Shown one piece after another: positions 23,964 to 37,269 of a stretch of DNA of 64,000 nucleotides (the stretch's first letter is position 1; each line of letters starts with the position of its first letter). The position numbers were made by a program, and so were the translations under genes. This DNA is from Amanita rubescens (lineage: Eukaryota > Basidiomycota > Agaricomycetes > Agaricales > Amanitaceae), in contig WION01000092.1 in assembly GCA_015039365.1 (NCBI GenBank), forward strand, positions 62,001 through 126,000, given 5' to 3'. Under the pieces are notes generated by a model. That model was not told the DNA's origin and made no database searches. It was given only the letters and a program-made list of their open reading frames with translations.

Positions 23964-26411
23964 TGCGAATATAGACTGTAGGCGAATGAATCTGAAGTCT
24001 GAGGTTGACCTTGTACGCGCCAGGTTAAATACCTCTAATGTTTATGTTCTGTTGTCGTGACTCCCTGACCGCTCACCACTCAAGTTGGAGAGCTAGGAAC
24101 ATGCAAAGGTCGTTTCCTGAACATGTGCCGAAGGCTGTAAACCCCGTTTTGCCGGCCTTGGCATACATTTCAAAACTCCTGGATCTTCTATCTTGAGCGA
24201 ATGATCGTTCAAAATCCACCTGTTACGTACTGAACATCGTGACGTTAAGCTGCCCTGGACGAAAGTGACGTAAAGCTGCCCTGGCCGCTGACCACTCGTA
24301 TTGGAGACATTGTCGAATCTATTTACTTAAACCATTTGCAAGTTTAGTACCTTACAGACTACTAGTTTCGAAATTCGATTGTTTGTAATCGCGGTGGCCG
24401 TATCTTCCCTTGATTGAAATGAAGCGAGGCTCAAACGGGGTAATGAGACAGCCGTCGATTCCCAGGCGTCTGCTGCAGTTCAGCACCAATTTCTTGCGGA
24501 AACCTGCTCTCTTCGCCGACTTTTGAACGGTGAAATGAACTTCTAGTGCGTGAGCTAACTTGGGAGTATCAGTTGCAAAGCCTAGCCACGTGCCCGGGAG
24601 GTCTTGGCTCACTGATTGGTGTTTATTTGGCTATACCTAGGATAGCGGAACTATGTAGGCTGAGGCGGTATACGTAGCCACACGCGTAGAGAGCACAAGT
24701 TCGACGCTGGGGTGCCTTGCTTGCATGCAGTAGATGGGCGAAAGGTGAGACCGCCATCATGCATAACTTCCCACGCCCCGAGGCCAAATTTGGAAGGAAC
24801 GGGGCCGCACGTCGTGCAGAGCTTTCTGCGCTGGCCAACTTGTTCGCGAACCATTCTAGAATTATTACTAGTGACCGCCGGTGATGCAGGCGATTGGTAC
24901 GCGCTCAACCAACCATAGCCACAGGTTACAGCCGAGGGGACGATAACAATAATTACGGGCGCCAGAGAAAGCTAAGGAAATATTCGTGATCCGGAAGATC
25001 GAAGCGAGGATAGCAATTTTGAACTCGATATCACAAATCGCAAATGTGAACAGGGTCCCAAGTAAAGCGGATCCTGCTCGATTTGCCAGAAAAGTCGAAC
25101 TAACAGATATGCATTCTCTCACGCCCCCAACTTCGCTCTTGATTGTATGGCCTCCTTGTCGACTCTCGATTCATCGTACTCTCTCTACGGCAGCTCTGCA
25201 TGCCCTTCCTTAAATACTGCAATTTTTTTCGACACTGTAAATTGTGCTTACCAGCCTCAAAACAGGGAAAAATCCACAGCTCCTTATGGATTATCTGTGA
25301 GTGGTCGAGAAATAAAAACAAGTAAAAATACTTTTACAGTTGGATCGCGTCACTGTTACCTTCCTAGGTTAGGTTGCAAATCATACGCCGTCTGATAGAC
25401 GAGCTGTCGAACAACTCAGGGTTGTATGATGCCCGCTATATCCAAATGAGCAAACGCGTGTCATTAAACGTTAATAGTAAGTGATTACAAGAAATATAGC
25501 TTATATGATTAGCTTAAGGTTACTTCCGTGACGCAAGGAGCAGTTATAGTACGTTACTGCGCCAGCGCCGAGAGAATGTCACAGCTAGCATTGATGGCCG
25601 GAATCAAATATCGCTAGGGAACAGACGGGATGGCGTGCCGCCAGAGTGCGTGCATAGCAGAGCCATCGAGTCTCTTAAAGATTCGACATGGCAGCATAAA
25701 CGCAGCACGCGATATTGGGCTAAGCAAAATTTCAGCACGAACTTGTAAGTATTCATTGGGGAATAGGTTGAAGAGTTATTAGTGTATATTATCTATAAAA
25801 TAACCATTTGTAAGCCCGGGTAGACATCCTCGGTGCGAATCTGGCTATTGGCGACGGTCTTTCCAATTTAATTTTCTTTTGCAACATTGCAAGTGCGTCT
25901 GTCTGACCAAAACAGCCAACGAGTTGTCTCTAAAGATTTTGAATGAAACCGAAGCACCATGTTGATGCATTAGGACATAAAAGGGGACGGTGTCCCGATT
26001 AGATAGAGGGTGGGTATAAGTTGCTGAATCCGGATCCGGACGACGTCGGCCATTCACTGGAATCCCACGTCTTTAAGTATCGCCCCCGCCGATGTGCACA
26101 TTACGATTTTGATCCGTGCGGGGATGATATACGGAATATGTAAAAAGCAAAGGGTGCACCCGTTTTGTTTGCCAATCACCTAACTGAGATAAGACCCTGA
26201 AAAGGGTTTTAAGGTTGTGTCCGATAGCTTAATAGACACGACACGGAATCGGAGGTGGGTTTGAACGTCCGACGGCTCCGACACATTCATTTCCTATCCT
26301 TGAACCCACGCATCATGAACCAATCACGAACAACAGTACAGTGGAATTGGATGAAACCCTACTAGTACAACAAGAGCAAACTTTTGAAAGATCTCGTAAC
26401 ACTACATGACA
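23964..26411. other. Spacer between copies 3 and 4
   Basis: Colinear with the copy 2-3 spacer over nearly its whole length, but with only one copy of the segment that is locally doubled there. It carries promoter module 3, the shared middle blocks, the ATCCGTGCGGGGAT motif (about 26111), the hairpin 26195-26206 and the tRNA-like segment. No separate gene recognised. Confidence 0.55.
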
Positions 26412-26934
26412 TCATATCCTGCACCAACCGTCGCTCTCGGTGATGTAGTCAAGGAGCCCAGAAGGTTGCGTCTGGCCTCCTTTGTTGATAGCAGTGTTTG
26501 CATAGTGGCATGTCTTGTACATGGAGCAAGTAAGATCCGGGCTGCCTCCCTGCGCATATTCGTTAGAACGCTCCAACATCGACAAAAAAAGGGAGAAAGC
26601 TAACCTTGCCATTGACGTCGTGATAAGCTAAAAGAAATTTAGTATCATACATATTTCTAAGTGGGAGCTGGCTTACTGTTGACAAAGTTGCACCCGGTGA
26701 CCTTATCGCATGCCGTTAAACAATCTACAATCACGAATCAACATCGACCGAAAGGATAGACAGCAGGACCTCACCATAGATAGTCGGGACGAGCTTATAA
26801 GTGAGATAGTCAGGAGTCTCGGTAGCTCCATTGAGATTGTAGAAAGTGAGATAGTAGACGCTTCTCTTGGCGACAGTGGCCGCCGATGCGGTAGCAGCAG
26901 CAGTGAGAGCGAGGATGAGCGGAGCGAAGTGCAT
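26412..26934 (-). CDS. Small secreted protein, array copy 4 (subfamily A, divergent)
   Basis: Has the propeptide form: MHFAPLILALTAAATASA then ATVAKRSVYYLTFYNLNG. Exon 2 differs strongly (DCLTACDKVTGCNFVN), although exons 3 and 4 are of the common type. The C-terminus is GWCRI followed by TGA instead of GWCKY-TAA, because the last bases of the usual end are replaced. The splice junctions I checked (exon 1 donor, exon 2 and the terminal exon) are canonical. TATA region at 26998-27012 is altered to GGCATCTAACC; palindrome TGAATGATCGTTCA at 27173-27186. Confidence 0.78.
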
Positions 26935-29257
26935 TGCGAATATAGACTGTAGGCGAATGAATCTGAAGACGCGAGTCTGAGGTTGACCGTGTACGCACCA
27001 GGTTAGATGCCTCTAATGTTTATGTTCTGTTATCGTAAGTTGACCGCTCACCACTCAAGTTGAAGAGCTGAGAACATGCAAATGTCGTTTCCTGAACATG
27101 TGCCTAAGTCTGTAAACCCCATTTTGCCGGCCTTGGCTTACAGTTCAGAACTCCTGAATCTTCTATCTTGAGTGAATGATCGTTCAAAACCCACCGGTTA
27201 GTGACGTACCGGACATCGTGACGTTAAGCTGCCCTGACCGCTGACCACTCGTATTGAGACATTGTCGAATCGATTTATTTAAACCATTTGCAAGTTGGTA
27301 CCTTGTAGACTACTAGTTTCTAAATTCGATTGTTTGTACTCGCGGTGGCCGTATCTTCAAATGAAGCGAGGGTCAAACGGGGTAATGAGATAGCCGTCGA
27401 TTCACGCCGGGCATCTGCTGCAGTTCGGTACCAATTTGTTGCCGAAATTTGCTCTCTTCGCCAACTTTGAAACAGCTGCTAGTGGTTTAGCTAACTTGGA
27501 AGTATCAGTTGCAGAGCGACATACCCGGGAGGTCTTGACTCTCTGATTGCTGTTTATCTGGCTATACCAAGAATGGCGGAGCTAGGTAGGCTGATATGTG
27601 CGGCGATATACGCAGCCGTGCGCGGAGCGAGCAACAGTTCGACGCTGAGGTGGCTCCCTTGCATGCAGTAGTACGTATGGGCGAAAGGTGATGATTCTAT
27701 TAAAAAAAATTAAAAAAAAGGTAATGATCATATCAGACCGCCATCACTTCCCACGCCCCGAGGTCAATGAGGTGCCGCATGTCATGCAGAGCTTTCCGCG
27801 CTGGTCAGTTTGTTTGCGAACCATTCGACAGAAGGGAGCAGGAGGATTAGAATGATTACTGGTGACCGACGGTGATGCAGGCGATTAGTACGCCCTCAGG
27901 ACCATAGCGACAGGTGACCGGTGACAGCCGAGGCGACTCGGATGACAATAATTACGGGCGCTAGAGAAAGCCAAGGAAATATTCGTGATCCATAAGATCG
28001 AAGCGAGGATAGCAATTTTGAAGTCGATATCTCAAATCGGCAATGTGAACAGGGTCCCAAGTAAAGCGGATCCTGCTCGATTTGCCAGAATGTTGAACTA
28101 GATAGGTACTCTCTCACGCCCCCAACTTCGCTCTTGACTTCTCGATTCATCGTGCTTTCTCTACGACAGTCCTGTACGCACCTCCTTAAATATTGCAATT
28201 TGTTTCGACACTGGAATTTGCGTAAATTGTGCTTATCAGCCTCGAATTAGGGAAAGATCAGCAGCTCCTTATGGATTATATGTGAATGGTCGAGAAATAA
28301 AAACAAGTAAAAATACTTTTATAGTTGGATCGCGCCACTGTTACCTTCCTAGGTTAAGTTGCAGACCAGATGCCGTCTGATAGACGAGCTGTCGATGAAC
28401 CCGGCGCTGTATGATTCGAACGCGTATCATTAAACGTTAATAGTAAGTGACTTATTTAGCTACAAGGAATATAGCTTATTTACTAATTAACTTAAGGTTT
28501 ATCTCCCTGACCGAAGAAGCAGTTATGCGTCACCGCGCCAGCGCCGAGAGAATGGCACTGCCAGCGTTGATGGCCGGAACCAAAGACCGTTATGGAAAGA
28601 CGCGATGACGTGCTGCTAGAGTACATGGACATAGCCATCGTTTCACATTACCTACAAAACAAGCCCAGGTGGACGTGGCGACGGCCTTTCCATTTTAATT
28701 TCGTTTTACTACATTGCAAGTGCGCCTGTCTGACCAAAGCAGTCAATGAGTTATCTCTAAAGATTTGGAATCAAACCGGGGCGCCTTGTCGATGTGTTAG
28801 GATATACAAGGGGATGGTGTCCTGATTAGATAAATGGGTGGGTATAACTTGCTGAATCCGGATCCGAACGAAGTTGGCCATTCATAATTCCGCCCCCTTT
28901 ATTGCCGCGCCGATATGCAGCATCACGACTTTGATCCGTGTGGGGATGATATGATGCGGAATATGTAAAAAGCAAAGGGTGCACCCGTTTTGCTTAACTG
29001 AGATAAGGCCCTGAAAAGGGTCTTAAGGTTGTGTCCGATAGCTTAATAGACACGACACGGAATCTGATGTGGGTTTAAACGTCCGACGGCTCCGACACAT
29101 TTATTTCTTGTCCTTCAACCCATGCATCATCAACCAATCCGGAACAATAGTAAAGTGGAATTGAACGAATCACGAAACCCTACTAGAACAACAAGAACGA
29201 ACTTTTGAAACATTTCGTAAAACTACATGACATGATATCGAACCCCCATTGCCTCAT
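26935..29257. other. Spacer between copies 4 and 5
   Basis: Colinear with the two spacers to its left. A run of A-rich sequence (about 27700-27722) is inserted in it, and the part between about 28640 and 28680 is shortened. It ends with the 3' module (ATCCGTGTGGGGAT about 28936, hairpin 29009-29020, tRNA-like segment). No separate gene recognised. Confidence 0.55.
27173..27186. promoter_or_regulatory. Palindrome upstream of copy 4
   Basis: TGAATGATCGTTCA, one mismatch from a perfect inverted repeat, at the same place relative to the gene. Confidence 0.5.
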
Positions 29258-29778
29258 TTAGTACTTGCACCAACCATCGCTCTGAGTGATGTAGTCAAGG
29301 AGCCCAGAAGGCTGCGTCTGGCCACCCTTGTTGATAGCTGTGTTAGAATAGTGGCATGTCTTGTACATAGAGCAGGTAAGATCGGGGCTGCCACCCTGCG
29401 CATATTCGTTAGAACGCCCCAACATCGACAAAAAAGGGAGAAAGCTGACCTTTCCATTGACATCGTGGTAAGCTAAAAGAGATTTAGTACCATACATATT
29501 TCCAAGTGGGAATTGGCTTACTGTTGACGAAGTTGCAGCCAGCGACAGCATTGCACTTGAGGAAACAATCTACAATCACGAATAAATATCGAGCGAAAGA
29601 ACACACAGAGGACCTTACCATAGATGGTTGGGACGAGTGTATAGGTGAGATAGTCGGAAGCCTCAGTAGCTCCGTTGAGATTGTAGAAAGTGAGATAGTA
29701 GAAGCTCCTCTTGTCCACCGCGGCCGCCGATGCGGTAGCAGCAGCAGTGAGAGCGAGGATGAGCGTAGCGAAGCGCAT
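29258..29778 (-). CDS. Small secreted protein, array copy 5 (subfamily A)
   Basis: Begins MRFATLILALTAAATASA (Arg for His at position 2) and has AAVDKRSFYYLTFYNLNG, so a Lys-Arg site follows the signal peptide. Exon 2 is the common CFLKCNAVAGCNFVN type (copy 4 has another), which makes exon 1 and exon 2 of neighbouring copies 4 and 5 discordant. Exon 4 reads GGSPDLTC with Gly for Asn at its first codon, then GWCKY-stop. TATTTAA box 29843-29856; palindrome TGAATGATCGTTCA 30038-30051; boxes at about 29886 and 30094. Confidence 0.82.
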
Positions 29779-32305
29779 TGCGAATATAGACTGTAGGTGA
29801 ATGAATCTGAAGACGCAAGTCTGAGGTTGACCTCGCTCGCGTCAGGTTAAATACCTCTAATGTTTATGTTCTGTTGTCGTGACTGCCTGACCGCCCACCA
29901 CTCAAGTTGGAGAGCTAGGAACGTGCAAATGTCGTTTCCTGAACATGTGCCAAAGGCTGTAAACCCCATTTTGCCGGCCTTGGCAGTATTACATTTCAAA
30001 ACTCCTGAATCTTCTATCTTGAGTGATCTATCCTGAGTGAATGATCGTTCAAAACCCACCGGTTACGCATCGGACATCGTGACGTGAGTCTGCCCTGACC
30101 GCTCACCACTCGTCTTGGAGAGCCACGAGCTTCCAAATGTCACTTGAGCTTAGCCATGTGTAAGTTCTGTACCTTGCATATTACTAGTTTCGAAATTACA
30201 TTGTTTACACGCACTTCCCTTGATCGAGATGAACCGAGGATCAAACGGGACGGTGCCAAGATTTCCTGGGCGTCTCTCCTTGCTGTGGTACCCGTTTCTA
30301 GCGGAATTTATCTTTCTTCACGTAGATTTGAGATGCTGGCCTCTCGTAGTGGCTCCAGCCAGGTCCCAGGAGATGTTGGTTGCAAATCCGTGCCGTGCCG
30401 CTGAGCAGCGTGTACTTGGTCGCACTCAGAATATAGTAGCGGAACCATGCAGCCCAGTGAGCGGCATAGACAGATAACATAATAGGATTTGGACAGAGGA
30501 AAAAGGGTATGCCACGAAGCACAAAGGCTCCCTTCCGACGGAGGCGATGCTGGTCGAGCCGCAGTGACGCAGTCCGTCACACACGTGGCTCAATTCGATC
30601 ACCTCCCACGAAACGGAACGTCCGAAGTGCCGAATGTGATGCTCGTCACGCGTCACGCACGGCTTCCGCGGCGCGCTGGCCAACTCGGTTCTCGAACCTG
30701 CATGTGAAGGGTGTGAGGAGTCGGGGTCGATGACTGCTGGTAATATGGGCGGTCCGTGGTAACGATATGTCACAGGCGAGGCGACAACGATAATTTTAAA
30801 CGCCGAGAAGGTTTGTCGTGATGATCATGCAGAAGATCATAAAAATAAACAGTGTCAAGCGAATTTTGTTTAATTTGCCACGCGACGTGAAGGAGATGTT
30901 TGTTCTCCCTCGCACCTAACTTTCTTCTCGACTGTAGGGTCTTTCTTTTGTCCTCTTTCTAATCTCTCATCCAAGACTGCTCCTCGAAAGTATTGACATC
31001 GAAATTCGTATCAATTATGCTTATCAATCGAGATCCCAAAATTATAAAATAAGGAAGACTCGGAGACCAGCGCCCACTTATGGAACACCCGCCTTATGAT
31101 GTGAGTAGTATGATAACGAACTACACGCGGCAACGCTTTGACAATCGTATTCCATCACAGCCACCTTCATAAACTGAGGAGATTAGTTCATTGCGCTCAG
31201 AATTCCAACTCGCCGCACACTACTTGCCTAGACCGTTATCACCTTGTGCGTGTTGCGATTGAGATTTTGAGATTTGATCTCTTGAAGGTGAGAGAGAGCG
31301 GAGCTATGCCGTCTACTGGACGAACCGTCGAAGAACATGGGGGTTATATGATTGAATATGATAGTATATGCGCGATTTCCTCGTGAGTAAGCATGTGCCA
31401 TCATGATTTAATATTTATAATGCTAACGATCAGTGACTTGGACGGGGAATGTAACTTATTTAACTAACTTAAGGTTTATGGGTTTCGTGACGCATTGAAG
31501 GACTCAGAATTATGCGTTACTATGGTACTGGCGCCGAAGGAATGTCACCACTACCGTTGATCGCCGGAAACCAAAACGGGTGTGGTAAGGATACGATGAC
31601 TTGCCTCCAGCAAGCTTGGCTAACAGCTTTGATGGTCTGAATATTTAACCTAGCAACATGGAAGCAGCGCAGAAAATTGGGCCATCGCAATTTCAGAATA
31701 AACTTGGGGGTAGTACCCACCCGCAGGCGATAACTTGAGTACTCGATAGCAGATACTTTTTAATAAGTAGTAACGCTCTGTGTGTTGGGTAGCAAGGTAT
31801 CGGAAACAATGAGCTTTGTGAACTCCATTTGATGTCCTACCACATTGCGTATGAGTGATCTGGAATGAAACAGAAGTACGATGTCGACGCGTTAGTATAA
31901 AGGAGGGGATAGCGTCTCGATTAGATAAACGGGTGAGCTTGAGTTGCCGAATATGAACCCGAGAAAGGCGGACATCATGATTGGTTATTGATGGTTTCAC
32001 TTTTGATCCGCGCCGGGATGGTATGCGGTGGTATGTACAAGGTGAGAATCACTGTACCCGTTTTGCTCGCCTATCACCTAACTGAGGTAAGACCCTGAAA
32101 CTTGGGGGCTTAGGGTTGTGGCGATAGCTTAATGGACATGGCGGAGTGAAGGAGTCGAAGGAGTGTCCGAACTCCCATGGATCATGAATCAAAACACGAA
32201 TAGTTCCATTGTGCGAATCACGAAAAACTACTATTACAACAAGAACAAACATTGAAAACATTTGAAAAAATAGTCCATGCATGACATCAACACCTGGAAT
32301 CGCGT
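29779..32305. other. Spacer between copies 5 and 6
   Basis: Promoter module 5, then more diverged versions of the middle blocks. A GC-rich stretch (30480-30720) recurs near 43530-43640. The 3' module begins near 32000; its hairpin is broken here. Several short ORFs overlap on both strands, with none recognisable. Confidence 0.5.
30038..30051. promoter_or_regulatory. Palindrome upstream of copy 5
   Basis: TGAATGATCGTTCA, the same variant as upstream of copy 4. Confidence 0.5.
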
Positions 32306-32812
32306 TTAGTACTTGCACCAGCCATCGCTATCGATGATGTAGTCAAGAAGTCCAGAAGGTTCTTGCGTTTGGCCGCCTTTGTTGATAGCAGTATTAGAAT
32401 AGTGGCATGACTTGTACATGGAGCAAGTCAGATCGGGGCTGCCACCCTGCGCATATTCGTTAGAACGCGCCAACATCGACAAAAAAAGGGGAGAAAGCTG
32501 ACCTTTCCATTGACATCGTGGTAAGCTAAAAGAAGTTCAGCGTTGTACAATTTTTCCACTAGGAACTGGCTTACTGTTGACGAATTTGCAGCCGACGACA
32601 GCATTGCACTTGAGGAAACAATCTACAATCACGAATAAACATCGAGCGAAAGAAAATAGGGAGAACACCTTACCATAGATGGTTGGGACGAGTGTATAGG
32701 TGAGATAGTCGGCAGCCTCAGTAGCTCCGTTGAGATTGAGGAAAGTGGGATAGTAGAAGGCCGATGCCGCAGTAGCAGCGGTGAGAGTGAGGAGGAGCGA
32801 AGAGAAGTGCAT
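32306..32812 (-). CDS. Small secreted protein, array copy 6 (subfamily A, no propeptide, extra codon)
   Basis: Exon 1 is of the copy 2/3 type (signal peptide then FYYPTF), but intron 1 begins GTAAGGTGTTCTCCC as in the propeptide copies. Exon 2 is NAVVGCKFVN. Exon 4 has one extra codon, giving QTQEPSGLLDYI where the others have QTQPSGLLDYI, and ends GWCKY-stop. The same extra codon occurs in the relic at 35264. TATTTAA box 32876-32890; palindrome TGAACGATCGTTCA 33050-33063; boxes at about 32919 and 33105. Confidence 0.82.
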
Positions 32813-35263
32813 TGCGATTGTAGCTTGTAGGCGAATGAAGCTGAAGACACAAGTCTGAGGTTGACCTTGTACGCGCCAGGTTAAATACCACTGTTGTTTA
32901 TGTTGTTCTATCGTGGAACCCTGACCGCTCACCACTCGAATTAGGGAACTAGGAACGTGTAAATATCGTTTCTTGAACATGTGCAAGCTGCACGCCGAAT
33001 GAGTCTGCAAGTCCCGTTTTGTCGGCCTTGGCATACATTTCAATTTGAGTGAACGATCGTTCAAAAGCCACCGGTTACGAAGCGGAGATTGTGATAGTGG
33101 GCTCCCCTGACCGTTCGCTACTGTATTGGAGTGCCATGAGCCTTTAAAGGTTTCTGTTTGAACATGTGCATGTTTCGTGCCTAACAGATTACTAGTAACG
33201 ATGCTTCTTTGTTCGCGATCTGGCCGTTTATCCCCTGAATTTATATCAACTACGGATCGGAGGCGTAGGAGAACGGGGTAGACATCATTTTAACTTTGGG
33301 AAAATGCGCAAGAACGGGGCAACGGTGCTGTGCAGGGGGGCAGTGCAGCCAGCGCCAGTCCGAAGAGGACATTATAGGTCTTCAGGTTACTTCGCAACGC
33401 CAGGGGCATGTCAGACGTTGTTTCATAGTGATATGGTAGGACCGCTTACAAGTTCTTCTGGAACTCCAGCTGCCACGTCTGAGTTGGAGGCGATGGGACC
33501 CCTGTCAGCTTTTTCTATTGACTCCAGCCAACTAGGAAGTATAGAATGCTGAATCACATACCCGAAATCTTGGCTCACTACCTTTGGTAAGGAACGAAAC
33601 GATATGTACTTGGTGCTTCTGAATGAGGTACACCGGACATGTGATGTCAAGTGTATTTGATCACACCTAGATTATAGCAGTTGAATCATGTAGGATCAAT
33701 GGGAAAGGTAGCCAGATGGCATGGCAGGTTTAGGAGAGCACGTTGAACGGAATGCAACATGATGCATGATGACGTGGGCAGAGGGACGGGATGGGGCTTC
33801 CCTTATTTGGGCCAAGAGCGGGATTGTCCGCCTTACATAATTCAAAACTATAAATAGCTATTACGATACTCTCATCTATTCATTAATCGTCAGTGTCGTG
33901 GACAAGGCGACGCAAGGGAAGGCGAAGGCGCTGGCCATGGGGGGAAGTCGCTGTCCAAAAGCATCTGGACGGCGTGCCGAGCAGCAAGGAAGCGAGTCTG
34001 ACTCGACTGTAGATCACATTCCCACGCACCAAGAATCTTACTGTCATCATACTTTTTCCTCTTCCGTTTTCATCATACTCTATGCTCCGAGACTACCCGA
34101 CAAAGTACCCCGGAATTAGTGCAGAAATTTCACTCAATTGGTATACCGGCGTTCTTAAACAAATAAGGAAGACACTGGCATCTCTGCGATCTCATTCCCG
34201 AAGTCAACGATGGCGTTTTTGGTACGACGTCCCCGCCGGTACATCGGCAGATGGTCGCGATATGAGCCTAGGCAAATCTTGCGGATATGGTTTCCCACCC
34301 CCCCAAAAACGGACGCTGCTATAATGGCGAACGGCTCTGTCTTCACGCTATCCGCGTGAGGTGGGATAGTAAGGGACGGGGGTGTCCTCTAGTTCGACTG
34401 CCGCGAATGGCGCTCACGCCGATCAAATTTGAAGGTGGTCTAGTGGCATGTGACGTGTAGTTCGGTTCGCACAACGAATTCCTGCCTATATATAACGCTA
34501 CCATTTTCGTCAGTAATCTATTTCACCCAGGCGGACCTTATCCCCATTTCCCATCAATCAGGTTTACATCTGAAATTCGTATGGACGCGGATCGTTATCT
34601 TGCGTTCGTGACACGCCTCGGACGTAACTCGCTTCGTGACTACTCAGTCTGTTTATTGTCGGCTCGTCTGAGAACCCTGCACCAGGGCCCCACCGATTTG
34701 AGGGTCCTTGCCAGAATTTCTGGTCGAAGCGCCCAGAGGATGGACAATGAAGCTTTTGCGTCTCTCTAATCAACGAAAGCACCACAACCCCCCAAACCAT
34801 ATAATCAAGTGGATCCAGTATAATTGTGCATGGGCGCGAGCGTGCGATCAGCCTCGTTTCCGAGTTTCATTCGATGTCGCTGTAACTTGAACCTAGACGT
34901 GACCGCCACTAGTACGCGTACTGTAACAAAATCGGTCAAAGGGTGCACATGATGCATTTCAAAATCATACATACCCTTGCCCAAATTATTGACCAAGACA
35001 CTGTCTGTTACTACGGTTGCCAAATATCAGAAAGGTTAGGGTTACTACTTAATATGCGCACGTCGGACGGTGAGCATGTAGTGTTCGCTTAGATCGTGAA
35101 TGAACATGATACATTCATATCCCAGCCTCCTGCCCCAGAAAAACTCTTTTTTTACTCAAACAGACGCGTAGTCATTGGAATAGCAATTTCACGAAAGAAA
35201 ACGACAAAGTACAGTGACTAGTACATCAACGTCAAACTACGTGGACTTTCGAATACACCGGAT
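32813..35263. other. Spacer between copy 6 and the first relic
   Basis: Contains promoter module 6 (to about 33130) and then sequence mostly unlike the other spacers. ORFs at 33304-33552, 33898-34119, 34082-34324 and 34581-34769 (all plus) match nothing I know. Two TATA-like sites followed by CGTCAGT (33850-33893 and 34492-34515) may be decayed promoters. From about 35160 the sequence matches the 3' flank of copies 10 and 11. Confidence 0.4.
33050..33063. promoter_or_regulatory. Perfect palindrome upstream of copy 6
   Basis: TGAACGATCGTTCA with flanking AAAA, as at copy 2. Confidence 0.55.
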
Positions 35264-35326
35264 CCTGCACCAACCGTCGCTTTCGGATATAGAAATCCAG
35301 AAGGTTCTTGCGTTTGGCCGCCTTGG
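35264..35326 (-). pseudogene. Relic of a small secreted protein gene (3' end only)
   Basis: On the minus strand the stretch reads GGCGGCCAAACGCAAGAACC then TTCTGGATTTC and, after an internal loss, AGCGACGGTTGGTGCAGGA. This is the QTQEPSG..SDGWCR part of exon 4 with the middle deleted. The upstream exons are not visible. Just to its left is a 3' flank like that of copies 10 and 11. It sits where the regular spacing predicts a unit. Confidence 0.75.
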
Positions 35327-37269
35327 TATTTGACTGACGCTCCGATCAATTACCGACTCCAGTAATACCAGGCGCAGTAGTGTCGTACACCTACGCTTAC
35401 ATGTGTGCACGCGCATAGTGAGTTTTATTCATATTTGGGTGCAGTTCGTGCAGGCAGAAGATCACAGAATGCAGATGAGATGAAGACATGACGACTTGTG
35501 AATGTCATCCGGTCCATAAAAGATATGTATAGAGAATCCGGCTCATGCGAATGCACCACTGAGTCATAACTATGAGCAGAAATGTCTTTAGGATAACATT
35601 CCGTCGCAGCTAATCTCTTCCTGCTTCGAGTTGAATTCCTAGCTGAGCCTGAGAATGATGTCACACACGTGACACGGGTCCAGTCAAAACTTCCCTCTTT
35701 CACTTCTGCGCTCAGTGAAACTATAATGTCGGCATTGGAATATCATTTATCTAACGCCAAAGCCGGATATGAATATTGCTATCGAAGCGATACACAGTGC
35801 CTATCCGTCAGATGTCAACGATTACGCACCACTAGCTGACTTGATGGTAGGCATGTCATTCTCTGTGATTTCTCGCGATTAATTAACATCAGGCTGCTTA
35901 TATCTGGGGTGTAATTGAAGATGAAACCACGGTACATCAAATGAATAGGCATTATGAAAGTTGAGAATGAATCCATGCCACCTTACCGCGGTTATATGCT
36001 ATTTCGTGACCATTAAGCTACCGTCACAACTCTAAGCACTTTATGTGATAGGCAAGCATAACGGGCTACTCTCGCTTTTTCATACTACCCCATACCATCC
36101 GCGCGCGGATCAAAATTGAAATGTGGCACATTATCAATGAGCAATCATGTCCACCCCGTATTCGGCAACTTAAGCTCATCCGTGTACTATCTAATCGGGA
36201 CGCCCTTGCGCCCCTGTCTATGCGGTACAAGCACGCTTGCAATGTGGGAGGACGTGAAAGCGAGCCCACAAAGGTAAGACGGAAAAAGTCTCCGATGCCC
36301 AACAAATTTCACACAGAGCATTATTTATCAAAGAAAAATACCTACTACGCGTCGTTCCGTTGATTCTAAAGTCTACTACCCTTTTCACAAAGCCATTAGA
36401 TCCGAATCGAGCATGGCGAGATAAATACAAAGGGCAGCAATGGGACGCCCACCAAGGACCATGTAGTAGACATCAGAACAGAGAATCTGCAACGGTAAGA
36501 TACTTCCACTGGGACAGGTAGTCATTCACGCCGGTTATAAGACTCAAACAAATCTATTGTTCTTTCACTGTAGTAAACTGACAAGTGAGAACTAGACGTC
36601 AACACATCTCGTCTTCTCTTCAACCCGCTATGTCTGGCCCGAAGTCCCTTGCCCCTTTGCCGCTAATCGGGTTGAGCTGCGTGTTCCAGTGGCACCGGAA
36701 TGGCTCGGAATATTAGCCTTCATCTCTTCGTCGGATTGGCTTGGAGGGGTGGTGCTTTCCTTCGTAGACGATTCGGGAGAACTCGTGGGACCAAAGATCT
36801 AACGCTCCGCCCTTTCATGTGCCGGCGTGCTAAGCGCTGATCATTGTCCTCCTTTACTGGCATAAGGTCCCTTTCGCCCTTCACTGGCTCGATGCATATC
36901 TGCATTGTCATCGAACACTTTACGGACCTCCATAGAAGTGTGGATAGAGTACCGCGCGTACTCAGCTCTCAGCACTGTTGTGCCCGACAGATGCGAGCCC
37001 CAGTTAAATGACGCGTGTTGCTCATTAATCATTGGGTAGTGCTTCGGTTCTTCACCGAGCTTCTTTGACTTGCCTGAAGACTGTTGTTCCGCCTGTCACT
37101 GTGGGCTTTGCTTGCTGTTGGCCAAAAACACTATTCGAACACATATTCATTGGCAACAGGAAAGGTACACGAATGAAAACAAGAAACCGACCAAACGATA
37201 CTAGCACATCAACAAGAAACTTGAACTTTGAAGGCTACAGACTGCACAACTACACATTGATCGCCTCGT
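35327..37269. other. Spacer between the first relic and copy 7
   Basis: Shows the ATGATGACGTGTCA-type segment (about 35440-35610). A segment at 36090-36250 matches, in the same orientation, the stretch downstream of the inverted copy 12 (54600-54790), so it is itself inverted relative to the other minus-strand units. The piece 36590-37030 is unique; short ORFs on both strands there (e.g. 36841-37032 minus) are unrecognised. Confidence 0.45.

Noticed and set aside
23727..23981. Plus-strand ORFs across exon 1 and exon 2 of the secreted-protein genes (e.g. MTK.QPATALHLRKQS type), repeated in many copies
   Set aside because: They are antisense shadows of the real minus-strand genes; their repetition only reflects repetition of the gene.
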